Source: an uncultured Campylobacter sp. (GTDB lineage Bacteria > Campylobacterota > Campylobacteria > Campylobacterales > Campylobacteraceae). From it: a DNA stretch of 6,701 nucleotides. A program made the translations under genes and the position numbers. Positions 1 to 6,203 of the stretch are shown here, in pieces; the stretch's first letter is position 1; each line of letters begins with the position of its first letter. The notes beneath the pieces were generated by a model that made no database searches, was not told the origin of the DNA, and saw only the letters and a list, made by a program, of their open reading frames with translations. The stretch is from NCBI RefSeq assembly GCF_938040115.1, contig NZ_CALHXD010000263.1, positions 1 to 6,701 on the forward strand, written 5' to 3'.

Positions 1-146
1 TTGCAAAGCTCGCGCGCCTCGATGCTATAACGCGCATCGGTGAGGAAAAATTTGCGCCCCGCGAGACTCAAAAATATCGCGTTGTCGCAGCCATATCCGC
101 ACTCGTGAAATACGGCGTTTTCGTCCTTTAGGATAAAATTTTTCAA
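1..146 (-). CDS. pepQ: Xaa-Pro aminopeptidase/dipeptidase, M24 family (N-terminal fragment)
   Basis: Only the first 48 codons lie in the window; the gene continues beyond base 1. They read as an M24 creatinase-type N-terminal segment, with CGYGCDNAIF (residues 15-24) and TDARYSIEARE (about 35-45), the latter matching the 'TDxRYxxEA' stretch of Xaa-Pro peptidases. The family are cytoplasmic metallopeptidases that cleave next to proline; the metal site lies in the missing C-terminal part and cannot be checked. The start is TTG at 146, the only candidate start codon between here and the aroQ stop, with AGG 6 nt upstream. The gene is in the same reading frame as aroQ, 12 nt after its stop, so the two are surely co-transcribed. 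From memory, Helicobacter pylori has the same pepQ-aroQ adjacency. pepP and pepQ cannot be told apart from this fragment. Confidence 0.8.
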   Translation of the reverse strand, partial: MKNFILKDENAVFHECGYGCDNAIFLSLAGRKFFLTDARYSIEARELC

Positions 147-158
147 CTTCGCCCTATC

Positions 159-641
159 TTACTCCGCTTTTTCTCTAGCGGCCCTTAGAGCTTTTATCTG
201 CTCAAAAATTTGCAGCATCGCGATCATAGCTAGGTGGTAGCCCACAGGCCCAAAGCCCACGATCTGCCCCGCAGTTACCGGCGCTATGAGGCTTTTTTGG
301 CGGAATTCTTCGCGGCGGTGGATGTTGCTGATATGCACCTCGATAACCGGAAGTCCGACGGCTGCGATAGCGTCGCGGATCGCGATAGATGTGTGCGTGT
401 AGGCGGCTGGGTTTATGATGATGCCGTCAAATTCACCGAAGCACTCTTGGATTTTATCCACTAGTTCGCCCTCGAAATTGCTCTGAAAAAACTCAATCTC
501 GATGCCGTTTTGCTCGGCAAAAAGCTTCATCTGTGCGTGGATATCCTCCATCTTCATCGAGCCGTAGATATCAGGCTCGCGCGTGCCCAGCATGTTGATA
601 TTCGAGCCTTGGATGACCATTAGTTTAGATTTTGTTTCCAT
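159..641 (-). CDS. aroQ: Type II 3-dehydroquinate dehydratase
   Basis: Cytoplasmic shikimate-pathway enzyme converting 3-dehydroquinate to 3-dehydroshikimate. The 160 residues are the usual size for the dodecameric type II enzyme. Visible motifs are the flexible-lid segment NINMLGTREPDIYG (14-27) with Arg21 and the catalytic Tyr26, INPAAYTHTS (76-85) with Asn77 and His83, EVHISN (101-106) with His103, and REEFRQKS (110-117) with Arg114. The family's usual GPN near the N-terminus is GSN here (Ser13), a conservative oddity. The ATG at 641 is preceded by AAAAGG at a good distance, and an upstream TATAAT box fits a short leader of about 28 nt. It is the first gene of a minus-strand pair with the M24 peptidase and diverges from the deaminase gene. 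Its product, shikimate, leads to chorismate, the precursor of the menaquinone route in which the divergent neighbour is predicted to act. Confidence 0.96.
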   Translation of the reverse strand: METKSKLMVIQGSNINMLGTREPDIYGSMKMEDIHAQMKLFAEQNGIEIEFFQSNFEGELVDKIQECFGEFDGIIINPAAYTHTSIAIRDAIAAVGLPVIEVHISNIHRREEFRQKSLIAPVTAGQIVGFGPVGYHLAMIAMLQIFEQIKALRAAREKAE

Positions 642-675
642 TTTTAGCCTTTTAAAAGATTTAAATTTAGCCTTG

Positions 676-681
676 ATTATA
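676..681 (-). promoter_or_regulatory. Predicted sigma-70 -10 box for aroQ
   Basis: Read on the minus strand the box is TATAAT, a perfect consensus, preceded directly by TG and an A-rich run. Transcription would start near 669, giving a leader of roughly 28 nt before the aroQ ATG. No TTGACA-like -35 box is visible, as is normal in Campylobacter, where AT-rich periodic sequence replaces it. Confidence 0.6.
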
Positions 682-704
682 CATTTTTTAAGCTAAATTT
701 TCGC

Positions 705-710
705 TACAAT
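705..710 (+). promoter_or_regulatory. Predicted sigma-70 -10 box for the deaminase gene
   Basis: TACAAT is followed 10 nt later by the AGGAGC ribosome binding site (721-726) and by the ATG at 734. T-rich sequence and an AAATTT lie just upstream; no -35 consensus is visible. The inferred leader is very short, about 17 nt. This promoter and the aroQ one face away from each other, with their -10 boxes only about 23 nt apart, so the two polymerases could interfere. Confidence 0.5.
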
Positions 711-733
711 CACGAAAAATAGGAGCTTGAAAA

Positions 734-1960
734 ATGATCATCGTTAAACCGAAATTTACAATGCTGTGCGACGAAAATTTTACCGTTTTAGAGGATGCGG
801 CGATCGCTTTTGATGAACGTATCCAGGCGGTTGGAAAGGCCGAGGAACTGCGTAAAAGATACGAGGGCGCGCGGTTTTTCGAGTATCCAGACGCCGTTTT
901 GGCGCCGGCCTTCATCAACCCGCACGTGCATCTGGAGTTTAGCGCGAACAAGACCAGCCTCGTTTACGGCGATTTTTTAGAGTGGCTAAGCTCGGTTATC
1001 GCCTCTCGCGGCGCGCTCTCACAGGCGGCAAACGACGCCGTCATCGCCTCTGCGATAAAAACCATGCAGCGTAGCGGCGTGGCGAGCTTCGGAGCGGTTT
1101 CTAGCTTTGGCGGGGATTTGGAGGCGTGCGCGAACTGCGGCGGGCGGGTCGTGTTTTTTAACGAAATTTTAGGCACGAACGAAGCCGCGCTGGAGCAAAA
1201 TTTGGCAAATTTCACCGCCCGCTTTGAAGCGTCGCAAAAGCGCAAAAGCCCACTTTTTACGCCCGCGGTTTCGGTGCACTCACCCTACTCCACGCACCCT
1301 GATTTAGCCGCTGCGGCGCTAAAATTAGCCCGCGAGCGGGACTTGGTCATCTCGACGCATTTTATGGAGAGCGAACATGAAAAAAACTGGCTAGAGGGCG
1401 GCTCTGGCGGCTTTAAAGAGTGGCTGGTCAAATTTAACCCCGCCGCGCGTCCGCTTTATACGCCAAGCTCGTTTGTAGCGATGTTTGCAGGCGTTCGTAC
1501 GCTCTTTACCCACTGCGTTTGGGCGGATGATTTTTCGGGCTTTAACCCGAAGCTTCACAGCCTCACGCACTGCGCGGTTTCAAACAGGCTGCTTAGCAAA
1601 CGCACGCTAAATTTACGCGCCGCGCTGGACGTGGGAGCAAACATAAACATCGGCACGGACGGGCTTAGCTCAAATATAAGCCTAAATTTCCTTGACGAGC
1701 TACGGGCAAATTTGCTCATTCACACCGAATTTGACCCGCTTGAGCTAGCTAAAATCTTGCTTCTATCATCGACAAAAAATGCGGCAAAGGCGCTAAATTT
1801 AGACTCGGGCGAGATAAAAACGGGCAAGCTAGCCGACCTCGCGCTATACGGCGGTTTTGCGCAGGCGGACGCGGTGCAGCTACCGCTCATGCTCATCTTG
1901 CACGCTAAGGGCTGCGAGCGGCTATTTGTGGGTGGCGCAGAGGTAAATTTAAACGATTAA
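734..1960 (+). CDS. mqnX: Aminodeoxyfutalosine deaminase-type amidohydrolase (COG0402)
   Basis: A 408-residue metal-dependent hydrolase of the chlorohydrolase/deaminase group. All metal and catalytic landmarks are present in order: HVH at 64-66 (NPHVHLEFS), SVHSPYSTHP near 180-189, STHFMESE with His209 and Glu212, FTHC with His260, THCAVSNRLL with His279, and GTDGLSSN with Asp309. The N-terminal and C-terminal beta-sandwich pieces (about 1-55 and 360-405, including KTGKLADLAL) are also there. Related epsilonproteobacterial proteins (I recall Nis_0429 of Nitratiruptor) deaminate 6-amino-6-deoxyfutalosine in menaquinone synthesis; that specificity is inferred here, and other adenosine- or guanine-like substrates remain possible. 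The start has AGGAGC 7 nt upstream. No other menaquinone gene is in the window, and 163 nt with a fresh promoter separate it from sppA, so it is probably transcribed alone. In C. jejuni the equivalent gene sits in the same place. Confidence 0.8.
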   Translation: MIIVKPKFTMLCDENFTVLEDAAIAFDERIQAVGKAEELRKRYEGARFFEYPDAVLAPAFINPHVHLEFSANKTSLVYGDFLEWLSSVIASRGALSQAANDAVIASAIKTMQRSGVASFGAVSSFGGDLEACANCGGRVVFFNEILGTNEAALEQNLANFTARFEASQKRKSPLFTPAVSVHSPYSTHPDLAAAALKLARERDLVISTHFMESEHEKNWLEGGSGGFKEWLVKFNPAARPLYTPSSFVAMFAGVRTLFTHCVWADDFSGFNPKLHSLTHCAVSNRLLSKRTLNLRAALDVGANINIGTDGLSSNISLNFLDELRANLLIHTEFDPLELAKILLLSSTKNAAKALNLDSGEIKTGKLADLALYGGFAQADAVQLPLMLILHAKGCERLFVGGAEVNLND

Positions 1961-2055
1961 GCCAAATTTTACAGTTTAGGCTCTGGCGCGAAAAAATAAA
2001 AATGCTAAATTTAAGCTCAAATTTGTGGCTCGTTTCTTAAATCCCGCCCGCTAGC

Positions 2056-2071
2056 TAAATTTATAAATTTA
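2056..2071. repeat. 16-bp perfect palindrome TAAATTTATAAATTTA, copy 1
   Basis: Two AAATTT hexamers spaced 8 bp apart form a perfect 16-bp palindrome, placed 2 nt upstream of the extended -10 of sppA, where a -35 element or operator would lie. The same 16 bp, with the two following A residues, recurs inside the coding region at 3194-3209. It could be a protein-binding site or just chance from the excess of AAATTT. Confidence 0.7.
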
Positions 2072-2073
2072 AA

Positions 2074-2082
2074 TGGTAAAAT
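2074..2082 (+). promoter_or_regulatory. sppA: Predicted extended -10 promoter for sppA
   Basis: TGGTAAAAT is a TGn-extended -10 element (TAAAAT at 2077-2082). Transcription would begin near 2089-2090, about 35 nt before the sppA ATG. The ribosome binding site is AAGGA at 2114-2118, 5 nt before the start. The remainder of the 1961-2123 gap is AT-rich with six AAATTT copies, and I see no convincing terminator for the preceding gene. Confidence 0.6.
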
Positions 2083-2123
2083 GCGCCCGAATTTCACGAA
2101 AACGATAAATTTAAAGGAAAAAA

Positions 2124-2993
2124 ATGGGATTTTTAAGATTTATTTTTGCGCCGATTGCGGCGATTTTTAGGTTCATAAACACCTATTTTAAGGCGATGCT
2201 GTTTTTACTCATCGTATTTTTGATATTTTTTAGCGGCGAGCGTGAGAGCATAAATCCGCCCAACCTAACCCAGATCAACCTCTCAGGCGCGATCATGGAC
2301 GCAAACGAGGCGCTAGAAAAGATCGAGGCCGCGCGCAAGGACGCCAACATCAAGGGCGTACTGCTTTATATCGATAGTCCGGGCGGTGCGCTAGCGCCTA
2401 GCGTCGAGCTGCACCTAGCAGTCAAAAATCTGCGCGCCAAAAAGCCCGTAGTCGCGTATGCGGGCGGGTCGATGACGAGCGGGAGCTACTATGCGGGCGC
2501 GGGCGCGGACAGGATTTTGGCAAATCCGGGCGCATTTATCGGCTCGATCGGCGTGATAATGCAAGGCGCAGACGCCAGCGAGCTAGCGGCTAAAATCGGC
2601 GTCTCGCAGCAAGTCGTAAAAGCGGGCGAGTATAAAGAGGCTGGGACGTTTCTGCGCCCGTGGAGCAAAATCGAGCGCGAGCAGCTACAAGAGCTCGTAA
2701 ACGCCAGCTACGAGATGTTCGTAAGCGACGTGGCGGCGGATAGAAACCTAGACGCGAACAAAAGCAAAGAGTGGGCAAACGCGCGGGTATTTCTCGCCAG
2801 CGACGCGGCAAAGCTCGGACTCATCGACGAGGTTAGCGATTATTATTCGGCGCGCGCCGAGCTAGAAAAACTAAGCGGCGTGGCCGAGCCCGTCTGGGAA
2901 AAGCCGTCCGTCTACGAAAAAGCGATGCAAAAATTTATAAATCAAGGCGCAAACTCGCTAATCTCGGCGTTTTTTGAAGCTAAGGCGAGGTAA
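2124..2993 (+). CDS. sppA: Signal peptide peptidase SppA, short form (S49 family)
   Basis: Inner-membrane serine/lysine peptidase thought to degrade cleaved signal peptides. The 289 residues fit the single-domain form rather than the double-length E. coli protein. One membrane helix lies at about 24-37 (MLFLLIVFLIFF core) after a basic, amphipathic N-terminus (R5, R16, K23), so the catalytic part should face the periplasm. IDSPGG (83-88) is the oxyanion-hole motif. The nucleophile is predicted to be Ser119 in MTSGSYYAG and the general base Lys171 in GEYKEAGTFLRP; their 52-residue spacing equals that of Ser147/Lys199 in Bacillus SppA. GAFIGSIGVIMQ (136-147) is another family hallmark. The gene has its own promoter and good RBS, and is followed after 15 nt by the conserved hypothetical gene. 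It holds no AAATTT from its start to base 2931, unlike most of the window. Confidence 0.94.
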   Translation: MGFLRFIFAPIAAIFRFINTYFKAMLFLLIVFLIFFSGERESINPPNLTQINLSGAIMDANEALEKIEAARKDANIKGVLLYIDSPGGALAPSVELHLAVKNLRAKKPVVAYAGGSMTSGSYYAGAGADRILANPGAFIGSIGVIMQGADASELAAKIGVSQQVVKAGEYKEAGTFLRPWSKIEREQLQELVNASYEMFVSDVAADRNLDANKSKEWANARVFLASDAAKLGLIDEVSDYYSARAELEKLSGVAEPVWEKPSVYEKAMQKFINQGANSLISAFFEAKAR

Positions 2994-3008
2994 ATTTAAA
3001 GGCGCGGC

Positions 3009-3761
3009 GTGAAAATAATCTCGAAATTTAAAGACAACTACGACTTTATGGTATCAAAATACGGCCTTGACGAGACGCTGGTTTACGACCGTAGAAACTC
3101 GACTCTCGTCGCCGCCGATGAGCTATGGAAACTGAGCAAAATAGACAAAATGGATTTTGAAAAGAAACTGGGCGGTTACCGATTTGCGGGCGGTAAATTT
3201 ATAAATTTAAACAAAACTGACATCAACGATGTGCCGCGCCTGCTACACTCTATCATCTTTATCGGCAAAAAATTAGTTCATATTTTCGCCGCTGATGGCA
3301 AGATCTATACCAGCCTCGATCTAAAAGAAACCGATAACAAAACTGGGATCTTGACGTTTAACAACGATTTTCGCGCCTATCCCGTTTCGCAGTTTCGGCA
3401 GATAGGCGATCGCGCCACGAGAGAGGATATTTTGCTCGACATAAAATACCCCCTAGGCGCCACCTGCGAAAAATCGTTAAAAAACATCGTTCGCGACGGT
3501 AAAGCGATAAGCGCAGACGAGATTTTAAATGCGCCGATCGTGCTTTTTAAGATAACGCAAAGCATCCGCACTGCCGCGATAAATCCGCAACTTAGCGCGA
3601 TGGGGCTTTATCTGGACGCTGATTTCGTCTGGCAAAGCCTAGTAGAGTTTTTATCCGCCAAAAAGGACGCCTCTGCGCCGGCAGGCATAATCCCAAACGA
3701 TATAAAAATCGCCAGCAAGGGCTTTGACGTAAAACGCTCGTTTCGTCCGAAGATGAAGTAG
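3009..3761 (+). CDS. Conserved protein of unknown function, phage/bacteria-wide type
   Basis: A 250-residue, lysine-rich, soluble-looking protein with no signal peptide, membrane helix or catalytic motif that I recognise, and one cysteine (Cys153). The ends look diagnostic: KIISKFKDNYDFM at 2-14 and SKGFDVKRSFRPKMK at 236-250. I recall unannotated proteins from bacteria and tailed phages that share the 'ISKFKDYYD' start and 'GFDxKxSFR' end; C. jejuni has a hypothetical gene in this place after sppA. The middle carries a hydrophobic strand LLHSIIFIGKKLVHIF (78-93). The start is GTG at 3009 with AAAGG 6-7 nt upstream; no better upstream start exists because the sppA stop is 15 nt away. It is almost certainly the second gene of an sppA operon. 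Function is unknown, and the sppA link may only be positional. Confidence 0.85.
   Translation: MKIISKFKDNYDFMVSKYGLDETLVYDRRNSTLVAADELWKLSKIDKMDFEKKLGGYRFAGGKFINLNKTDINDVPRLLHSIIFIGKKLVHIFAADGKIYTSLDLKETDNKTGILTFNNDFRAYPVSQFRQIGDRATREDILLDIKYPLGATCEKSLKNIVRDGKAISADEILNAPIVLFKITQSIRTAAINPQLSAMGLYLDADFVWQSLVEFLSAKKDASAPAGIIPNDIKIASKGFDVKRSFRPKMK
3194..3209. repeat. 16-bp perfect palindrome TAAATTTATAAATTTA, copy 2
   Basis: Identical to the palindrome at 2056-2071 but inside a coding region, where it encodes KFINL within the segment GKFINLN. The identity extends two further bases on the 3' side. Its presence in a gene argues that it is not solely a promoter element. Confidence 0.7.
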
Positions 3762-4048
3762 CGTAACTAAATTTTTCTTGCTGGATAAGCGCCTATTTGG
3801 ATTAAATTTTGCGATAAAATTTTGAAACTAAACTTCGGTGCGACCAGCTAAACGCAAACGACTAGCAATAGACCTGGCGGGTAAATTTAGTCAAATTTTA
3901 TATAAATTTTACGCGGCAAAATGCAAGACATCAACTTTATCGCAACGAAATTTGCTCAAATTTAGCGAAATCAAAAACTCGCCAAAGCTAAATTTGAGCA
4001 CGAGTTAAAAATGCCAAACCACTCGCCAACGCTACGCCGCCGCCAAAT
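3762..4048. other. Convergent intergenic region without a gene, rich in AAATTT
   Basis: This 287-nt gap lies between two genes pointing at each other. I read all six frames and found only ORFs of a dozen or so codons with no RBS, no tRNA-like fold and no clear remnant of a gene. It carries ten AAATTT hexamers, the densest patch in the window, a 7-bp AT-only hairpin (3804-3810 with 3816-3822, 5-nt loop) and the longer inverted repeat at 3953-4000. A small RNA cannot be excluded, but no promoter-plus-terminator pair is evident. Confidence 0.6.
3953..4000. repeat. 14-bp perfect inverted repeat, possible bidirectional terminator
   Basis: TGCTCAAATTTAGC (3953-3966) is exactly complementary to GCTAAATTTGAGCA (3987-4000), with a 20-nt loop. 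It sits in a convergent gap, where a shared terminator would be expected, and each arm is centred on AAATTT. Neither side is followed by a strong T-run, so it is not a textbook intrinsic terminator. The pairing of AAATTT-containing arms resembles how uptake sequences in Neisseria and Haemophilus form terminators; that parallel is inference. Confidence 0.5.
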
Positions 4049-4903
4049 TTAAACCTCCTCAAGCCCCATCAAAAGCCTGATAGCAAGATTTGCCTCGTGA
4101 TTTGCGCAGATCGCCACGCGCGCGGCCATGAGCCCCTGCCCTACGCCTGCGGCGTTTTGCAGATCGCCGCACAGATATACGTTTCGCGCAAATTTGACCG
4201 TTTTTATGAGATTTGAGCTAAAGTAGCCCGCCATACCGGACGCGCCGACGATCTTTTTATCTCGCAGGCTCGCGCCCGCCTCATTTACCATCATCGCCTT
4301 GCCCGCGACGTTGTCAAAGGCCTCGCAGATGACGCCACACGGCGCGAAAATCTCGGCGACGTTGGCAGCAGTTAGCGTCACGTCGTGCGTCACGACCTCG
4401 ACAAATGGATTTACCTCGGCGATGAGCTCTTTTAGGGCGTCCGTCTTTTTCATACCGATGTGGCGGACGAAGTACTGCTGGCGGTTTAGGTTGCTAGGCT
4501 CCACGACGTCAAAGTCGGCCAGCACGAGCTTGGCGACTCCCGTGCGCGCTAGGCTTAGCGCGATATTTGAGCCAAGACCGCCCAGCCCCGCCACGCCCAC
4601 GCAGCCGCTAGCTAGCGCCGCGTTTAGCTCGGGGCTGTTTCTGGAGGCGATCATGGCCTTTAGCACTTCGCGTCCGGGCATCACGCCGCGCCTGATAAAT
4701 ACGACGTTTGAGCCCTCTTTTAGCTCTAAATTTTCCTTCGTCGCAAAGCCGTCTAGGATAAAGATATCAGGCTCGCTAGCGTTAAATTCGACTAGAAATT
4801 TATACATATCACCGTTTTTATCGTCCAGAGCCTCGTTTTTTAGCTCATCCATCGTGTTTGCCGCGACTTTAAATTTCGCTCCGTTTAGCGTTATCTCTTT
4901 CAT
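4049..4903 (-). CDS. thiF: ThiF-type sulfur carrier adenylyltransferase with fused ThiS-like N-terminus
   Basis: E1-like enzyme expected to adenylate the C-terminus of ThiS for sulfur transfer in thiamine thiazole synthesis. Residues 1-73 resemble a beta-grasp ThiS-like domain (ITLNGAKFKV start, LKEGSNVVFIRRG near the end) but run into VMPGREVL instead of ending in a free Gly-Gly, so this part cannot itself be a carrier. The adenylation domain has the nucleotide loop GLGGLGSN (106-113), ADFDVVEPSNLNRQQ (129-143) with Asp130/Asp132, Asn140 and Arg141, Lys153 in KKTDAL, and Asp197 in EAFDN. The paired CxxC zinc motifs of E. coli ThiF/MoeB are absent, fitting the shorter ThiF group of clostridia and Campylobacter. 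The start has a strong SD, AAGGAG (4908-4913), 4 nt upstream. It lies 46 nt after ribD and probably shares its transcript. No thiS, thiG or thiH is in view, so a different carrier partner is possible. Confidence 0.85.
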   Translation of the reverse strand: MKEITLNGAKFKVAANTMDELKNEALDDKNGDMYKFLVEFNASEPDIFILDGFATKENLELKEGSNVVFIRRGVMPGREVLKAMIASRNSPELNAALASGCVGVAGLGGLGSNIALSLARTGVAKLVLADFDVVEPSNLNRQQYFVRHIGMKKTDALKELIAEVNPFVEVVTHDVTLTAANVAEIFAPCGVICEAFDNVAGKAMMVNEAGASLRDKKIVGASGMAGYFSSNLIKTVKFARNVYLCGDLQNAAGVGQGLMAARVAICANHEANLAIRLLMGLEEV

Positions 4904-4949
4904 TTTTCTCCTTAAATTTACAAAATCATTTGGCTAAATTTGACGCGCT

Positions 4950-6041
4950 CTAGCCCAAATCCCGCTCAAATTTATACCATCCGTAAACGTCACCCTCAAG
5001 CTCGCCGTGAAATAGCGGCTTGAGTTTTAAATTTAGCCTCACCGCGGGCGCGTCCAAAAGCTCGCTCGAGCGGTAAAGCAGCAGCCATTTTACGCGTTCG
5101 TCGAGAGTCTTTAGCACGTTTTCGCCGCCCTCAAACATCGTTAAACGCGGCGCGAAAGCTTCGTTTATATCGCTCGTTACGCGCACGCTCCTACCCTCCA
5201 CGCCAAAAAGCGGTATAGACGCGTCAAGCTCCCGCTCGCGCGAGTATATCATGACGTTTGGGCTTTTGCCGTCCTCTATCAGCCTGGTGTCTAGCCTCGG
5301 GCGGTCGGCGCGGACGGTGGCGCCGCCGATAACTAGCAGCTCGGCCGCACTGCGAAGGCGGTGAGAGTGCGTACGGCTAGCTAAATTTGAGATGATCTTG
5401 CTCTGCGCGGTGCCGACTGCGACGCCGTTTGCGCTAAGGGCGAGCTTAAAAAAACTAAAATTCCCCCTCTGCCACGTTAGAAACGGCTCTACCAGCTCGT
5501 CCGCCTTGCGCCGTAGCACGTCAAATTTGACCGATATACCGCTGCTTTTCAGGATTTCCGCGCCGCCGCTTGCCACGGCGTTTTCGTCGCCTCTAGCGAT
5601 AACGACTTCGGCAAATTTTAGCCGACTTAAAAGCTCGGCGCATGGCGGAGTTTTACCGCGGTGAGCGCATGGCTCGAGCGTCACGTAGGCCTTGGCGCCT
5701 TTTAGCAGATCGCCGTGATTTTGCAGGATGTATTCATACGTGAAATTTGGCTCCAAGTCCGCGTTTTCAAGCTCGGCAGCACTTTCAAATTTGACGCCCA
5801 AAGCCGCGTTGTAGTCTCGTAAAAAATCCCTTAAAAATGCCTCGCTTTTTTCGCAGAGCGCCAATAAAATCGCGCTTGGCTCCGCGTGCAAAAAGCCCGC
5901 TCTTTTATGAGCGGCGACTGAAAGCAACCTACCGCCGGCATCCAAAACCGTACAACCGACGGCTGGGTTTGGGTAGGTTAAAATTTGAAACTCCCAAGCC
6001 TTTTTTATGGCTAGAGACATGTAAAATTCGTCGTTTATCAT
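4950..6041 (-). CDS. ribD: Bifunctional riboflavin deaminase/reductase RibD
   Basis: Cytoplasmic enzyme for two riboflavin steps: deamination of the diaminopyrimidine phosphoribosyl intermediate, then NADPH-dependent reduction of the sugar. The deaminase half (about 1-165) has YPNPAVGC (23-30), zinc ligands His52 and Cys125/Cys134, with Glu54 catalytic in HAE, and the signature EPCAHRGKTPPC (123-134). The reductase half (about 195-363) shows FFKLALSANGVAVG, ISNLASRTHSHRLR, GGATVRADRPRLDTR and MFEGGENVLKTL. His52 to Cys125 spans 73 residues against about 25 in E. coli, so roughly 48 residues are inserted (about 62-115); related Campylobacter proteins seem to share this. The ATG at 6041 has AGG 8 nt upstream and a TATAAT box close by. 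The leader of about 20 nt is too short for an FMN riboswitch. thiF follows 46 nt downstream. Confidence 0.95.
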   Translation of the reverse strand: MINDEFYMSLAIKKAWEFQILTYPNPAVGCTVLDAGGRLLSVAAHKRAGFLHAEPSAILLALCEKSEAFLRDFLRDYNAALGVKFESAAELENADLEPNFTYEYILQNHGDLLKGAKAYVTLEPCAHRGKTPPCAELLSRLKFAEVVIARGDENAVASGGAEILKSSGISVKFDVLRRKADELVEPFLTWQRGNFSFFKLALSANGVAVGTAQSKIISNLASRTHSHRLRSAAELLVIGGATVRADRPRLDTRLIEDGKSPNVMIYSRERELDASIPLFGVEGRSVRVTSDINEAFAPRLTMFEGGENVLKTLDERVKWLLLYRSSELLDAPAVRLNLKLKPLFHGELEGDVYGWYKFERDLG

Positions 6042-6067
6042 CGCTGCCGCCTAGTTAAATTTGGGGT

Positions 6068-6073
6068 ATTATA
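6068..6073 (-). promoter_or_regulatory. ribD: Predicted sigma-70 -10 box for ribD-thiF
   Basis: The minus strand reads TATAAT, a perfect consensus, with AAATTT just upstream and downstream. Transcription would start near 6061, leaving a leader of about 20 nt. No -35 consensus and no riboswitch-like structure are visible. Confidence 0.6.
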
Positions 6074-6162
6074 CTAAAATTTGCGCGGCGGATTTTTAAA
6101 TTTAGCGACTTATTTTTACTATTTTGATCTCCAAACTCGCACCTTCGCGGCGTAAATTTCGC

Positions 6163-6168
6163 TAAGAT
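6163..6168 (+). promoter_or_regulatory. Possible -10 box for the DUF3137-like gene
   Basis: TAAGAT in the context AAATTTCGCTAAGAT closely resembles the promoter before the deaminase gene (AAATTTTCGCTACAAT). It is placed to give a leader of about 29 nt before the TTG start. It is weaker than the other -10 boxes in the window, so this is tentative. Confidence 0.4.
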
Positions 6169-6203
6169 TCGCTCCAAACGTAAAATCCCAAAAGAGGCAA
6201 AAT

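Noticed and set aside
1961..1985. Possible terminator after the deaminase gene (AGCC near the stop with GGCT downstream)
   Set aside because: The stem is only 4 bp without bulges and is followed by A-rich rather than T-rich sequence.
2590..2811. Minus-strand open frame inside sppA
   Set aside because: Arg/Leu-rich product with no motif and no RBS of note, fully within the S49 domain; a shadow frame.
3804..3822. AT-only hairpin AAATTTT/AAAATTT as a terminator
   Set aside because: Seven A-T pairs are weak, there is no GC core, and such pairings arise easily where AAATTT is abundant.
4299..4937. A 212-codon plus-strand open frame opposite thiF
   Set aside because: It lies almost wholly antisense to a well-supported thiF; its product is a Ser/Phe/Ala-rich low-complexity sequence with no motif, typical of the mirror of a GC-rich codon pattern.
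5837..6058. Plus-strand open frame opposite the ribD start
   Set aside because: Arg/Pro-rich product overlapping the conserved RibD N-terminus; no family resemblance.
6042..6203. FMN riboswitch before ribD
   Set aside because: The TATAAT box leaves a leader of about 20 nt, and no conserved RFN-like helices are visible.
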